Shown here: one piece after another, positions 35,501-40,106 of the stretch
Position numbering within the stretch: position 1 is the stretch's first letter
How the letters are laid out: each line of letters begins with the position of its first letter
Assembly (NCBI RefSeq): GCF_039542385.1
Contig: NZ_BAABIA010000012.1
Span: 1 to 64,000 of the forward strand
DNA from: Prosthecobacter algae
GTDB lineage: Bacteria; Verrucomicrobiota; Verrucomicrobiia; Verrucomicrobiales; Verrucomicrobiaceae
DNA length: 64,000 nt
Reading direction: 5' to 3'
Notes under the pieces: generated by a model
Told to the model about the DNA's origin: nothing
What the model saw: only the letters and a program-made list of their open reading frames with translations
The model's database searches: none
Made by a program: the position numbers and the translations under genes

Positions 35501-37496
35501 TCGCCGCATTGATGGTGAAGGAGTAGTCACGGGTGCCAAAACAGCCACTGGCATCCACGGCCCGGAGGGTCACGCTGCTGGTGCCCGCCGTGGTGGGCAG
35601 CCCAGATATGGCCCCCGTCTCTTCATTGAGCACAAGACCCGCAGGCAGGCTGCCGCTGCTGACCGAAAAGGCATACGGAGGCGTGCCCGAAGAGGCGGTG
35701 ACCGTGGCGTTGTAGTTTAAGCCCAGCGTGCCATTGGCCATGGTGGCGGGGGACAGAGTGATCACCGGGCACACCACCAGGCGCACCGTCTGGCTGCCGC
35801 TACAGCCGATGCTGTCTGTGGCTGTCAGGGTCACTTCCACACCTGCGCCATTCGCACTCGTTGCTTTGCCACCCAATGCTCCGGTGGAGGGGTTCAGCGT
35901 CAGCCCTGTGGGCAGGCTACCACTGGTCACCGTCCAGTTGTAGGGGGTGTTGCCGCCAGTGGCCGTGAAGCTCTGGCTGTAGGTGACATTGATCATCGCA
36001 TTCGCCGGAACGGTGGGAGAGATCACGATCGGCGTGCACAGCGCATTGATGGTGTAGGTTCGCTGGCCTATGCAGCCGCTGGCATCCATCACCCGCACGG
36101 TAAAGGTGGCCGCTGCCGGGCTGGACCGGGTGCCGGAAAGGACGCCGGTGCTGGCATTCAGAGAAAGGCCTGCGGGCAGGCTGCCGCTGGCGAGGCTGTA
36201 AACATAGGAGCCGCTGCCGCCGCTGGCCGTGAGTGTCTGCGTATAAAAGGTCCCCAGGCTCCCCGCAGGTAGGCTGGCAGGATTCAGCGTGATGGCAGGA
36301 CAATTTTGCTTGAAGAGCATCGAGTCTTCCAGCGAGGAAAGATTCCTTCCGTAGATGGCCATCGTCATGCCATCCGCAGAGATGCCGTCGCCACCGTTGT
36401 AGAGGTTCCAGCCGTAGTAGGTGGAGTCCTGGCTGGCGTGCCCATCCGTGGCCAACAGGTCCAGAAACGTCGTGTAACTGCTGATAGGCGAAAGCCACAT
36501 CACCGCGAAGCTGCCATTGCTGCCCGCCGTATGCACGGAGCCCAGCACACGCCCCGTATCGCTCACCGCACCCACCTTGCCACCCAAGGTGTCTCCGGCC
36601 CGCAGAGGCAGGTTCATGCGGAGTCCCTGCACGGTATCAAAAACAAAAGGGCCTAACAAATAGTCATTCTCAATCTCTGAGGTGGCCACATAACGGCCAT
36701 CCGGGCTCACCTTGCCACCGCTGATGAAGCCAAAGCTGGCCACCGTCGTTGTCCACCCACTGGCCACGCTGCCACGCAAAATTTTTCCGTAGCCCGTGCT
36801 GCTGTCCACCACCAGGAGGATGGAGCCATCGGCCGAGGCATCCAGCACTTCGCGCACACCAGGGATGCTGGTGCGCGCACGTGTGCTGAGATTCCAATAC
36901 ACCCCCTGGCTGGGATTGGCCCCCAGCGGGCCGTCCGTATCCGCCATGCCAAAGGCATAAGTGCTGCCTGCGGTGATGGCGGTGGGGATCGCCGTCAGGG
37001 TGGGATTCGCCGAATTGTAAAGGGAAGTGACGGTGCCCGCGCTGCGGTCATAGAACCAAGGGATGATGTTCACCACATTTCCCACGCTCCATTTTTCATA
37101 ACCGACGACATCGCCTTCATCGTTCACATCCTTACCGTGGGCATACGGATGAGAGGAGGCCACCTTGGGGATGTCCAGCAGTACGGGCGTCGTGCCCGTC
37201 GTCATGAGAAAGCCGCGTGTGCTGCTGCCAAAACGCACCCCCGTGGCATAGCGCCCATCTGGAGAGAGGGCCATGACATCCTGCGACTGCGCATAGCCCT
37301 GGCCACCCAGCACATCCCGACCGACACGGGTCACCCTGTATTGGGAGCCCACAGTCTGGGCCAAGCCCTGGCTGGCCAACCCCATCAATGCGGCGCACAG
37401 CCCGCCCTGAATGAAGCGCCATCTTACGGGCAGTATCTTAGGCGCAACAGAAAAAGTGTCGCCCAGAAAGTGCCAGAAGCCGCGGAGAGTGCCCAT
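14523..37496 (-). CDS. Giant surface protein, about 7660 aa (putative-Ig, GEVED, PA14, LamG and SdrD-B repeats)
   Basis: One uninterrupted frame. ATG 37496 is preferred over the TTG three codons upstream; residue numbers below count from that TTG. A long signal peptide (to about residue 50, ending GLASQGLAQ) precedes a propeller-like region (about 55-400). Then come many He_PIG putative-Ig domains (motif SGSLPAGLTLNxxTGVLSGTP), three GEVED domains (GIGEVEDYLV; about 735-840 and 1110-1400), an NHL-like propeller (about 845-1110), two PA14 domains, five SdrD-B-like domains, a jelly-roll segment and LamG (about 3205-3400). A second propeller (about 4600-4920) and 14 more SdrD-B domains lead to a 440-aa tail with a DLDADGAANLLEYALG Ca-loop element. 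There is no PEP-CTERM, LPxTG or beta-barrel. PA14 and LamG usually bind carbohydrate and SdrD-B domains are Ca2+-stiffened rods, so a polysaccharide- or cell-binding surface fibre is inferred. No catalytic site was seen. Confidence 0.95.
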   Translation of the reverse strand: MGTLRGFWHFLGDTFSVAPKILPVRWRFIQGGLCAALMGLASQGLAQTVGSQYRVTRVGRDVLGGQGYAQSQDVMALSPDGRYATGVRFGSSTRGFLMTTGTTPVLLDIPKVASSHPYAHGKDVNDEGDVVGYEKWSVGNVVNIIPWFYDRSAGTVTSLYNSANPTLTAIPTAITAGSTYAFGMADTDGPLGANPSQGVYWNLSTRARTSIPGVREVLDASADGSILLVVDSSTGYGKILRGSVASGWTTTVASFGFISGGKVSPDGRYVATSEIENDYLLGPFVFDTVQGLRMNLPLRAGDTLGGKVGAVSDTGRVLGSVHTAGSNGSFAVMWLSPISSYTTFLDLLATDGHASQDSTYYGWNLYNGGDGISADGMTMAIYGRNLSSLEDSMLFKQNCPAITLNPASLPAGSLGTFYTQTLTASGGSGSYVYSLASGSLPAGLSLNASTGVLSGTRSSPAAATFTVRVMDASGCIGQRTYTINALCTPIVISPTVPANAMINVTYSQSFTATGGNTPYNWTVTSGSLPTGLTLNPSTGALGGKATSANGAGVEVTLTATDSIGCSGSQTVRLVVCPVITLSPATMANGTLGLNYNATVTASSGTPPYAFSVSSGSLPAGLVLNEETGAISGLPTTAGTSSVTLRAVDASGCFGTRDYSFTINAATSDFGDYSLFSNASSTVNSRLRIGTLVDAEGSSIADNIASGDDTFGSDDEDGVTFSSLVQGKAGTATVRVTNTRGSTAYLNMWMDWNGDGTLSSTEQVATNVSIANGTNNVNRVINFTVPVAAMEGMVGARVRLTSTSSPGSASASGIGEVEDHLVSVTSACPEFAVVVVNYNNNTISRFSGTDGSHLATWTPSGLGSPNYGYRVSDNTLLVANGSSNTITKHNPFTGALISTLVPAGRGLNFPYQMAVALDSSIYIANQNAGNVLRFNQTTGEVLGTVLSTSSPAGLVFDEEGNLYVTQNISGGSLRQYNSSGTLLSVIATWPAGEYPRGLAWGPDGRLYVNVRNNNASNGRVDAISLPGGTRSTFVTLDSGSNPYTGIKWGPDGNLYVVDYGENELDVFSAAGSLLRKLTTSLDGPHAVAFSDCEASTQDFGDYVGFGAASSTWSTTVRLGNEVDTESRPRSNLYANGDDIDDIDDEDGVTMPASLTAGSTVTIPVKLLNTSGGTVFLNAWLDADLDGDLTDAGEQVITNRIVANGTNGVTQNISITVPAGLTPGMAGMRFRLSTVSSVAPTGSAGIGEVEDYLVALLAAPVDFGDLSVLGSASSVVSAGLRIGTNATDSETANPANATATGDDAVGTDDEDSALPAFASGASSSVTLNLFNNTGATAYFSAWVDWNNDGALNGSNEQVIAETMVTTSSSVQSRTFTVNVPGTAVRGTPLGLRLRLSSLPGIPSVGSHGQGEVEDYQITVQCPSITVNPVTAASAVTGASYTQTFTASGGTAPYIFAVSAGALPAWATLNADSGVLTGIPNSTTAASFTIRATDASGCLGSRAYTLTPSCPALTVSTSTLPAASVGAFYDQTLAASGGTGPYIWDITSGTLPTGLTLVPATGRLSGTPTTGNGAGVSLVFRATDANGCQVSRTLVLRVCPVINLSPSTLPAPVLGAAYDQTVTASSGAAPYLYAVGTGNLPAGLTLNVSTGRITGVATSLAPASFTLTATDTNGCRGTRAYVLTPVCPTLTVTPGSLPAAAVGVEYNQTLTATNGTAPYTWAVSVGTLPAGLTLNAETGVLSGLPTTGNGAGTAITFRATDANGCLGTATMTFKVCPVITISPAILAPVIVGSPYSQTLTASGGASSYTYALVSGELPAGLTLSPGGVISGTTTVTAPASIVVAATDANGCVGTKNYSVAVGCSPVTISPTTLSPGMAGTSYSQTLTSDLPSGLKGEYFLGMNFETLALTRQDAAVNFAWGGGSPDPVISVDGFSIRWTGAVLPPSTGSYTFRATADDGVRLWVNNVLVIDRWIDQGATAYTATVSLTGGMPVNVRMEYYERGGDAVAALDWSGPSFAMKSVTEWTSYQWTVASGSLPTGLSLNATTGVISGILANSSTATFTVRAVDWKGCEGTRAYTLNAGCSAVTVNPETLASATVGTAYSQALTALPVIGLTGEYYSGLNFNTLLLTRKDAAIDFDWGSGSPDPLLPNNVFSVRWTGKLVPPSTGSYTFRTTSDDGIRLWVNNVLVIDQWRDQSPTNYAAAVNLTGGAEVPVKFEFYENGGGAVARLYWSGPGFASKAVTEWQTYTWAVASGSLPAGLSLNTATGVISGTPTSNVTSNFTIRASDSSGCAGTRAYTLGPVCPPLAITTSSLPDAYLGVAYNQTLTASGASSTLTWALSSGSLPTGLNLSPAGVITGTPSLTGSASFTVRAVDAAGCQVTRSFAMSARSLALGNQVWADMNNDGLRQAGESGIAGLRMELWSVGNDGVRNNGSGDDVKAAVDVFTDANGFYQFTLLVPGSYYVRMPTAPLHFPAVSTGGVNLDNGVNNDSNAIQPAGSGTQVVSPIIVLTPAGEPDTAADGDGPDMDSTVDFGFANLDACYVTNLIDNPSFEFQQQPNSTGTALSVQGYNGAGTGLGTGINAYQWVNGVNGSSGLGEPVQRVQIQAAGSGSRVSWVESFKSRHGSRHMLLQGTSSGVSVRAAGGAGWGTVLQPGREYQLSVWAANASAADASIIWNLGANAPVFQVITGSTPGIYQQYTVSQAEMTASAVGELQCCGFPVTGTSLSKFTSADYNSWSEAVANGAQPQWRQFTWRFRVAAAATASQLDTANFVLSGGSSSGPVVADFVSLCQLSSANNLAIGNQVWTDANNNGLKDGNELGRSGVTVQLYSSVDLTAGNEDDVFITSTTTSTTGNYQFSNLAEGRYVVKVTPPSGLPLTGGTPVALDNQVNNDNNGSQPGGQGTPLFSPVVTLTSGLEPVNDGDDSADSDLSVDFGLFSGITVGNQVWADTNNDGVYDSTAEIGISGLTVQLLNQADEVVATTTTNGSGVYNLLAYRPGIYRLRIPTPSSTYPLASPVADQNDNGEDNDSNGLQPGGVGTAVFSPEFTLTAATEPGSAGSTNAENTLDFGFRACPSIVVNPGVLGAATRNVAYSVNLSATGGSTPYNYTLSMGSLPEGLTLSPAGLLSGTISSGAFLGDYSFVVRATDATGCFGVRSYTLKVTQGVIAISPETLPSATQYLPYTQSLVASGGSAPYAWSVSPAVPSGVLAWWPAEASSGTIIGTDAGSALAGTSYGTGRIGKAFVFDGVDDVVAVADSETLRPALLTLEAWVNPTYPMNANGSVISKTTSALGTDGYGLGQLGADNTFGFWLNNRSSNRVTTTLTAGVWQHVVATFDGSQMRIYVNGVLQASSSFVGSITHSSTSLLIGGGASDGAWKGGVDEVLIYGRALSLAEIQARYQATQTGNQGLPQGLSVDAATGALVGTPTSAPGNYTFHVRASDSSGTIGGRAYQLTVTCGTLAIAPVTLPAATRLVAYPSQTLTATGGTAPYTWSLTSGSLPAGLNLSPAGVISGTTTANAGTTNVTVSVVDSAGCVGARSYNFTVQCAALTISPSVLPAAQQFAAYPAQTITAVGGTGPYRFSISTGSLPAGMALSADGSLSGTPAAVPGNYAVVLRATDNVGCTSTRAYVLAVTCPSIAISPASLPAAGQGSAYAQTLTATNGNIPYSWAVTAGALPPGMVLSPSGQLSGTVTASSGSYSFTITATDGRSCVATRSYTVPVACPVLQVAPASLPTGTANVPYSQMLTASGGTAPYTWVLAGGALPSGVTLAADGTLAGTPAAGSSGSYTFTVRITDSGACVQETNLTLAISCPVITMSPSTLPPGTVAAAYDTTLTASGGSGSYNWSVVNGSLPQGLQLVHGDNKIVGSGTAYESIFSPAGSVTVDPPNGGLLTLALGGTAGPVDVGFWNLKATGGVSIGLLGIGLTESGSRVSLDGSALKFQVSNNSSSLLGWLGVGTAITSSWEATANFNKPGAAIELEPNTRYTVSFLVDGSNGLLQSGLGILPTFTIELLDGAGNAIASQSSGTLVNLLGLLGTGVTSGTVNLTFNTPGTVVTGAAKLRIKATAVLNTTVLGLGTTVASIRNLQVISTNGSTSPQAKIIGTPLCGNNSQSFTLKATDASGCAAVANYSIPVTCAPVSIVTTTLQDAAVGQSYLQVLEASDGLAPYTWTVAAGALPPGVSLSASGSLSGVPSASVDSSFTARVTDSCGCSTTRAFVIRSTCPTITVTPETLPAAYLDTTYTQTLTATGGSGPYLWVIESGSLPPGLNLTSTGTIQGKATTSTTALFTVNVTDSYGCSTLRAYSLAARGLSLGNLVFNDVNLNGIRDGGEPGIEGASLQLWSAGADRAIGGSGLNADAQVGTTLTTPASGAYAFNGLAPGYYYVRLVPPVTSPLSGGSPVALDNGIDHDNNAASQPGGAGTTIFSPVVQLGIGTEPTVDDGDADTDFTLDFGLFRGMGLGNLVFQDTNDNGLRDAGEPGLDGVTLELWSVGADQVIGGTDDVRLRTLVTAGGGLYAFSSLAPGKYYVRIPTPPQSHPLSSSSTVLADNRVDNDDNGHQPAGGSLYSPVVTLSPGSESSDNGYTDSTLDFGLCNVLPTAYVSATQDDSIQVYDPNARRFQGNFHHPFGNSHNQGDGNPFDVPYSIEMGPDGNWYVAHFGASNLRKISPAGVDLGAVLLNTTANVSFIEAFAIGPDGNFYVVDLNGRRIVKFQGPLSASPGMPMGLAPHTFISQAGIQDVNFGPDGNLYAVILDGTVREVRRYSTTTGSLLNVIVTDTQLVNMVPGGEPVSIISGIDIHGSTLYGANRLDDEIFKVDLTQPGAPGEPQLVASMSSAGVGSVEARDIEMNPGTGKLYVAGYNWAKPVLGGTFATGAVVEIDPAGAPNGTVHIFEAPIPSPPGPNNEIWSGPRDLAFGRPFVQLPDSVSVGSLVWNDLNANGRRDAGERGIPGVRVELWRDLDGETANGAEFRMGWTFTDERGVYYFSGQTPGRYQLKIPALNFGQGLPLAGSGFSSPITSINDDQTDNDDNGQQPGGNFTEVVSPIITLTPGTEPLGNAQTGAEIGSGGEVDDYTVDANGDMTVDFGFVEPGVMGIGNLVFNDLNGSRRFDLGEGIDNAVVQLYYWGQTPGVDQPLATTLTANGGKYLFTGLWQAQYFVHLPAQQFQSTGVLRGLFSLEGVQAGDDDQGEDSVDNLQPTVEGISSGRIILTRDSAPLNANSETGFDATDDDADDANTDLTVDIGLFRPVALGNLVFADGNSNGRYDPGEGLNGITLQLYNSGQIPGTDAPLATRVSANGGRYLFDFIRPGNYIVHVPAAMFAQTGPLYQQVSINEGLAGDDNVGEDGVNEGTPAVNGVSTAEIRLFPGAAPTDSSGETGLDGTSDNDNDSAVDLTVDFGFQTPVGVGNLVFLDNNANGVADAGEGVNGVRVEIYRSTQTPGTTTPLAQTTTEEGGRYFFDFLSSGTYIVHIPASEFAAGRPLYNTLSVQGSQTGSADDSSGEDGVDEATPALNGVSTRLISLAVDACPTNGTTETGLYAQDDDFDDNNFDLTVDFGFAVTNPNAVGVGNLVFQDANANGVYDSGEGVNGVRVQLFASTADPQTASPLATAVTTNEGIYFFGNLAAGAYLLHIPASEFAEGKPLYGWTSLPGQGLDSGIDDDSDENGSDTDPVTLGITSTVIELQPGNEPENFLGEFGRDAFMDDAKDANMDLTVDFGFSKLASVGNLVFLDSNNNGTADEAEGLSGVEVQLYEENASPIFDEPVATLTTDANGRYLFTDVMPGNYYLHVPYYMFLEEGPLHLQASVYGSSTGDDNLGEDGLDDGRPDTNGISTAVFSLSPSASPVGAAESGQDGGSDDLTDASVDLTRDFGFVPSVEIGNLVFSDANGDGIFDPDTESGLGGVSVELWSNEAGAASPLASVFSSRLGSYSFRIAPGTYHLRVDASQFSSGGQLENLVPSVATPNGAGTFVDDNVGQDIYEFGNVTVVGARTAAFSVQIGEGPTAANGETGYGAFEDDLYDQDSDLTVDLGFAPKPLRVGNLVFADVNGDGRFSTTTDFGIPGVLVQLFAIGDIPQTSTPLAETYTGIDGGYELKAPGAGSYFVHIPASQFGEGKPLSGASAVPGFGSDDGTDDSGNEDTLDQPQPTSTGISSTLFDLDFGTEPTDEMETGFKGNQDVGYDADADLTIDLGFLNVPAPANLGVGNVVFNDANANGRYDANEGVGGVWMLLYRSTDVPGLSTPYASTFTDAAGRYLFSSLPPGGYIVHVAADNFKPNLTSLGGNALPGLQPGPLFNRVSVTGETEGDDLVGENGVDALAPAISGISSQVVILQPGQSPVGSAENGFDGSSDNEFDGDFDLTVDFGFVEPDNGSGTDPEGLQIGNLVFKDANGNGRYDSGEGVSGVIVQLYRSTDIPAVSLPVAITTTTSNGRYLFSQLTAGNYIVHIPALNFAPGVLGLTVEGPLHRHRSVTGYQTQILDDHLGEDGVDALLPEVTGVSSTLISLQAGAAPVGTVEGGFDGGSDDAYDADSNLTVDFGFVAVAVEPLPDDLGLGNVVFRDANTNGHYDAGEGIAGVAVQLYRNTDVPGISAALKTVVTDSEGRYAFTGLAAGIYVVHIAAENFRPGVDGFVTAGPLFSCISVAGHQTSVGDDNQGEDGVDSATPLVTGISSLGINLQVGTAPAGAAEGGFDASSDDARDADTNLTVDFGFVPFVAVEDLSLGNLVFKDLNTNGRYDAGEGAAGVTVHLYRSTDVLGVAVPVKTTTTDNEGRYLFGGLYSGSYYVHIPADNFRAPILAAISAGPLYNHLSVSGHQDGMLDDNLGEDGVDAPAPAITGISSGIISLQPGLSPTGAAEAGFEGTADDARDADGNLTVDFGFVDMTPVPENLAIGNVVFKDTNRNGRYDAGEGTPGVTVQLYRSTDLVGVIAPLKTVTTDAAGRYLFSGLQAGSYFVHIPAQNFGIGVAGLIAEGALYNHLSIASHQAGAGDDDQGEDGVDSLLPLVTGISSEVIVLQAGTAPVGAAESGFDGSTDDDWDSDSNLTVDFGFVPVIAAPDTGLPGLGIGNMVFMDANGNGRYNAGEGVAGVTVYLYRSADLLALLGPLKTTTTDSAGRYLFSDLAADSYVVHIPAANFQAGLLGVITEGPLFKASSLPGYQTASGDDNTGEDGIDVLNLTTLGISSRAITLQSGTAPTGSAEGGFEGTSDDDSDADYDLTVDFGFRITGGLLGLGLAPPPQSAAPAPVPASASSTWQSLARTLGEPTADLDADGAANLLEYALGTDATSGLQTQRFFLQTDAATGRVDAVVIRPSGGRADVRHLLETSSDLRLGEWSPVTVVPVITQNNNGSETLRYTDVASLGEMGFLRLKVNLDADLNGRAEATVVSGIQAWVRRDISGQQSFSMPLLRTDVFNGIRATGVKSKLVAGQSYYVEVLVGAHEGQRYELDEAATTDEALAFETATPDLASTRLAVRPHWTVNGLFPADAFATGTEAANADRLLFFDAASGSFRTSWLSVDGWTGDSAGDRLVAPGEGLLVHARTGTVSLTFTGAVRSTLFAQPLQAGAQFIGSGFPVAHTVQTLGLRTEAGFTASTTPDEATRLRLWKGDVAPGESTYRHLYLHNPASLWLDEADGSDASTQTLLEPTRAFFLVSPVAVPGYREP
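15850..22725 (-). repeat. 14 tandem SdrD-B-like repeats (coding), unit about 450-550 bp
   Basis: Fourteen units each start with (I/V/L)GN(L/V)VFxDxNxNGxYDxGEG, a Ca-binding-type acidic loop, followed by GVxVQLYRSTDxPG, a YLFSxLxxGxYxVHIPA core and an acidic DDNxGEDGVD...DLTVDFGF end. Units begin near 22720, 22225, 21770, 21300, 20820, 20340, 19890, 19415, 18930, 18380, 17870, 17360, 16850 and 16340. The last four intervals are close to 510 bp and these copies are the most alike, which suggests recent duplication at the C-terminal end. Five similar units occur earlier in the gene (near 30330, 29110, 28680, 24570 and 24120). Confidence 0.85.
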
Positions 37497-37631
37497 TGTG
37501 ATCAAGAATCACCGCATTCTAACCACACTCAATATAATTTCAATAATTTTTGATCCTAATAATCAAGTTTCCTTAAATTTTATAAAACCACAAAATGTAG
37601 GATTTGCAGAAGCCTGCCCTTCCCTAAAAAC
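37497..37631. promoter_or_regulatory. AT-rich upstream region of the giant gene
   Basis: This short gap (core 37515-37605) is strikingly AT-rich, like the region upstream of the other giant gene, and must hold the promoter for the minus-strand giant gene. No ribosome binding site is evident before the start codon. No precise promoter boxes are claimed. Confidence 0.4.
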
Positions 37632-37663
37632 AAAAAGCGGCGATGACCGAAGCCATCGCCGCT
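37632..37663 (-). terminator. Rho-independent terminator after truB
   Basis: Read on the minus strand, a perfect 10-bp stem (37636-37645 with 37654-37663, sequence AGCGGCGATG) with an 8-base loop is followed by a T5 tract at 37632-37636. It lies about 30 bp beyond the truB stop codon and closes the nrnA-truB transcript. Confidence 0.88.
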
Positions 37664-37692
37664 GAATCGGGGGCCTATATCGGCCAAAAAAG

Positions 37693-38421
37693 TTACGCTC
37701 CGCGCAGTTTGGACACGTCGTAGAGGCTCATCATGGCGGAAATCACCTCGTCCCTGCGGCCTTCTTTGAGGGCGGAAAAGGTGGTGTGATTCCCCGGCTG
37801 GAACTTGAAGTGACCGCTACGGCTGCGGCGGAGAGCCGTGAGGTGCGCCCCACAGCCCAGCTTTTGGCCGATGTCATGCGCGTAGGTGCGGACGTAGAAC
37901 CCCTTGCTACAGACCACCCGGAAATCCACATCCGGCACCGCCACATTGTTGAGCTGGTAGTCATAGACGCGGACAAAGCGAGGCTTGCGCTCCACTTCTA
38001 TGCCCTGGCGCGCGAGCTTGTACAGAGGCACCCCATCAATCTTGATGGCGCTGACCATGGGTGGCGTCTGGTAAAAATCGCCCCGGAAGCCGTCGAAGGC
38101 CTCGCGGATCTGCTCCTCGGTGAAGGCAGGCACGGGCTTTTCCTCCAGCACCTCCCCTTCCCGGTCCTGGGTGCTGGTGGTGGCCCCCAGGCGCAGACTG
38201 CCGATGTATTCTTTGTCCTCGCTCATTAGCAGGTCCTGCAGCTTCGTGCCGGTGCCGATGACCAGGATGAGCATCCCTGTAGCCATGGGATCAAGCGTAC
38301 CGCAATGGCCGATCTTCTTGGTGTTCAGGCAGCGGCGGGCCACGGCCACCACATCGTGGGAGGTCATGTCCGGGTCTTTGTCCACTAGGAGGACACCGTT
38401 AAGCGAGTCGTCTGACTTCAT
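37693..38421 (-). CDS. truB: tRNA pseudouridine-55 synthase TruB
   Basis: Converts uridine 55 of the tRNA T-loop to pseudouridine in the cytoplasm. The N-terminal GVLLVDKDPDMTSHDVV and the catalytic motif KIGHCGTLDPMATG (nucleophile Asp44) are canonical. At 242 aa the protein matches the catalytic domain only; the C-terminal PUA extension that makes many TruBs about 300 aa is absent, which is common in short TruBs. Its start overlaps the end of nrnA by 23 bp, implying translational coupling, and a strong terminator follows. nrnA and truB are neighbours in many bacteria (rbfA-nrnA-truB cluster). Confidence 0.96.
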   Translation of the reverse strand: MKSDDSLNGVLLVDKDPDMTSHDVVAVARRCLNTKKIGHCGTLDPMATGMLILVIGTGTKLQDLLMSEDKEYIGSLRLGATTSTQDREGEVLEEKPVPAFTEEQIREAFDGFRGDFYQTPPMVSAIKIDGVPLYKLARQGIEVERKPRFVRVYDYQLNNVAVPDVDFRVVCSKGFYVRTYAHDIGQKLGCGAHLTALRRSRSGHFKFQPGNHTTFSALKEGRRDEVISAMMSLYDVSKLRGA

Positions 38422-39388
38422 GTTCTAAAGCTGTCAAAAAGGTTTCTGCGGCCTCTTGAATGGGGCCTTTCATACGGGCACCGGAAGCGAGGCGATGACC
38501 GCCGCCGCCAAACTGCCCGCACACCGCGGAGATATCCAGTCGCTGGTCTTTCGACCGGGCACTGACGCGAATTTTGCCATCGGCCGTCTCTTCGAAGATC
38601 ACGGCCGCGACCACACTGTCAATCATCCGCAGGGTATCGATCATGCCCTCGGTATCTCCCGGTTGCACCTGCACCTCGTCCATCAGGGCGCGGGTGAACT
38701 GCCAACTGGCGATGCGGCCTTCCGCCCGGAAATCCATCTCATTGAGCATGGCCCGCAGCAGTTGCAGACGGCGGGCTGGGTAGGTCTGGTAAAGCAACTG
38801 TGCCAGACGGGAGGAATTCAATCCGGCAGCCAGCATTTCCCCGGCGATGTGGTGCGTGCGGGCATTGGTGCTGGAATACTGGAAGGAGCCCGTATCCGTG
38901 CTGATGGCCGTGTAGAGATGTTGCATCACCGCATCGGTGATGGGAAAACCACCCACTTTCAGCAATTCATAGATGATCTGGCCCACGGCAGGCTGGGTGC
39001 CATCCACATGGTTCAGATGGCCATAGCCCGGATTGGTGGGGTGGTGGTCAATGTCAATGAGCAGGGGTGCACGGGCCAGGGCGGCCTTCGTGTGCTCCCC
39101 CACGCGCTCATGAGTCGCCGTATCCAGGGCCAGGGCGACATCCACCTCAAAATCCGCATAGGGAGGGGTGAGGATGGTCACTGTGTCCGGCAGAAAGGCC
39201 AGATTCAGCGGCACCCCATCTTCCAGCAAGGCGTAAACCGTCTTACCCATCGCCCGCAGGCTGAGCGCCAGGCCCATCACCGAACCGAGGGCATCCCCAT
39301 CCGGCCGCACATGCGCGGCGATGGCGATGCGCTGGGCAGGACGCAGGGCGTCAGCGATCTCGGAAAGGGATGTCTGGATGGTGGACAT
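38399..39388 (-). CDS. nrnA: DHH/DHHA1 phosphoesterase, NrnA-type oligoribonuclease / pAp phosphatase
   Basis: NrnA-type enzymes degrade nano-RNA (2-5 nt) and 3'-phosphoadenosine 5'-phosphate with Mn2+. Visible DHH-family motifs are HVRPDGDALGS (about residues 26-36), ALDTATHE, DIDHHPTN (the DHH motif proper) and STDTGSFQYSSTN. The C-terminal DHHA1 glycine motif is FGGGGHRLASGA. The ATG at 39388 gives 329 aa, close to the usual 310-330; a GTG at 39412 would add eight untypical residues. The gene is coupled to truB downstream. Assignment to NrnA rather than another DHH subfamily rests on length and the truB neighbourhood. Confidence 0.92.
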   Translation of the reverse strand: MSTIQTSLSEIADALRPAQRIAIAAHVRPDGDALGSVMGLALSLRAMGKTVYALLEDGVPLNLAFLPDTVTILTPPYADFEVDVALALDTATHERVGEHTKAALARAPLLIDIDHHPTNPGYGHLNHVDGTQPAVGQIIYELLKVGGFPITDAVMQHLYTAISTDTGSFQYSSTNARTHHIAGEMLAAGLNSSRLAQLLYQTYPARRLQLLRAMLNEMDFRAEGRIASWQFTRALMDEVQVQPGDTEGMIDTLRMIDSVVAAVIFEETADGKIRVSARSKDQRLDISAVCGQFGGGGHRLASGARMKGPIQEAAETFLTALEHEVRRLA

Positions 39389-39524
39389 TTTGGGCGGGTG
39401 TTCACAAAGCACTCACCGCGAAAGCTGCAAGGGGAAGATGCGTTTGGCCAGAGGCACTTTGCACCCAGCTTTCTGGGATTCTATGGCCACATCCCCTATT
39501 CGGGCGTAACATCTCTACTTTGTC

Positions 39525-40103
39525 ATGAACTGGCTGGCCCACCTTTTTCTTTCCGAGCCCTGCCCTGCTTTCCGCATTGGCAATGTGCTGCCGGACCTGG
39601 TGCGGCAGTCGAAACTGGAATGCCTGCCGGAGGCCTACCAGCGCGGCATCCGCCAGCATCGCCGGATTGATGCGTTTACGGATACGCACCCGGTCGTCCG
39701 GCGCAGCATTCTGCGGCTGGGACCGGAGTACCGCCGCTTTGGCGGCATCCTGACAGACATGTTTTATGACCATTTTCTCAGCCGGGCCTGGGCCTCGTTT
39801 TCAGCACAGCCGCTGCCAGTCTTCACGGCCGAGGTTTACGCCTCCTTCGACCATCATCGGGAAATCATTCCCGCTGAGGCCCATCCGCCGCTGGACGGCA
39901 TGAAGGACGAAAACTGGCTGGGCAACTATGGGGAGATGGAGGGGCTGGCGGACACCCTGCGCCGGATCGGTCTGCGCTTTCGCCGCCCCGTGAATCTAGC
40001 GGCGGCGATGGGGGTGTTTCAGCAGGAATACACAGGCCTCGAGGATGACTTTCACGAGTTCTTCCCTACTCTGGTGAAACACGTGGCCGCAGAAAATCGC
40101 TGA
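39525..40103 (+). CDS. acpH: Acyl-carrier-protein phosphodiesterase-like protein (DUF479/AcpH family)
   Basis: The 192-aa protein has the family hallmarks: MNWLAHLFLS at the N-terminus, GNVLPD (19-24), the HRRIDAFTDTHPVVRRS metal-site block (45-61) and GGILTDMFYDHFL, an HD-like metal-binding helix. AcpH removes 4'-phosphopantetheine from acyl carrier protein in Escherichia coli; activity in distant homologues is less certain. It is a single gene between divergent nrnA and the converging beta-helix gene, whose stop is only 3 bp away, leaving no room for a separate terminator. Confidence 0.88.
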   Translation: MNWLAHLFLSEPCPAFRIGNVLPDLVRQSKLECLPEAYQRGIRQHRRIDAFTDTHPVVRRSILRLGPEYRRFGGILTDMFYDHFLSRAWASFSAQPLPVFTAEVYASFDHHREIIPAEAHPPLDGMKDENWLGNYGEMEGLADTLRRIGLRFRRPVNLAAAMGVFQQEYTGLEDDFHEFFPTLVKHVAAENR

Positions 40104-40106
40104 CGC

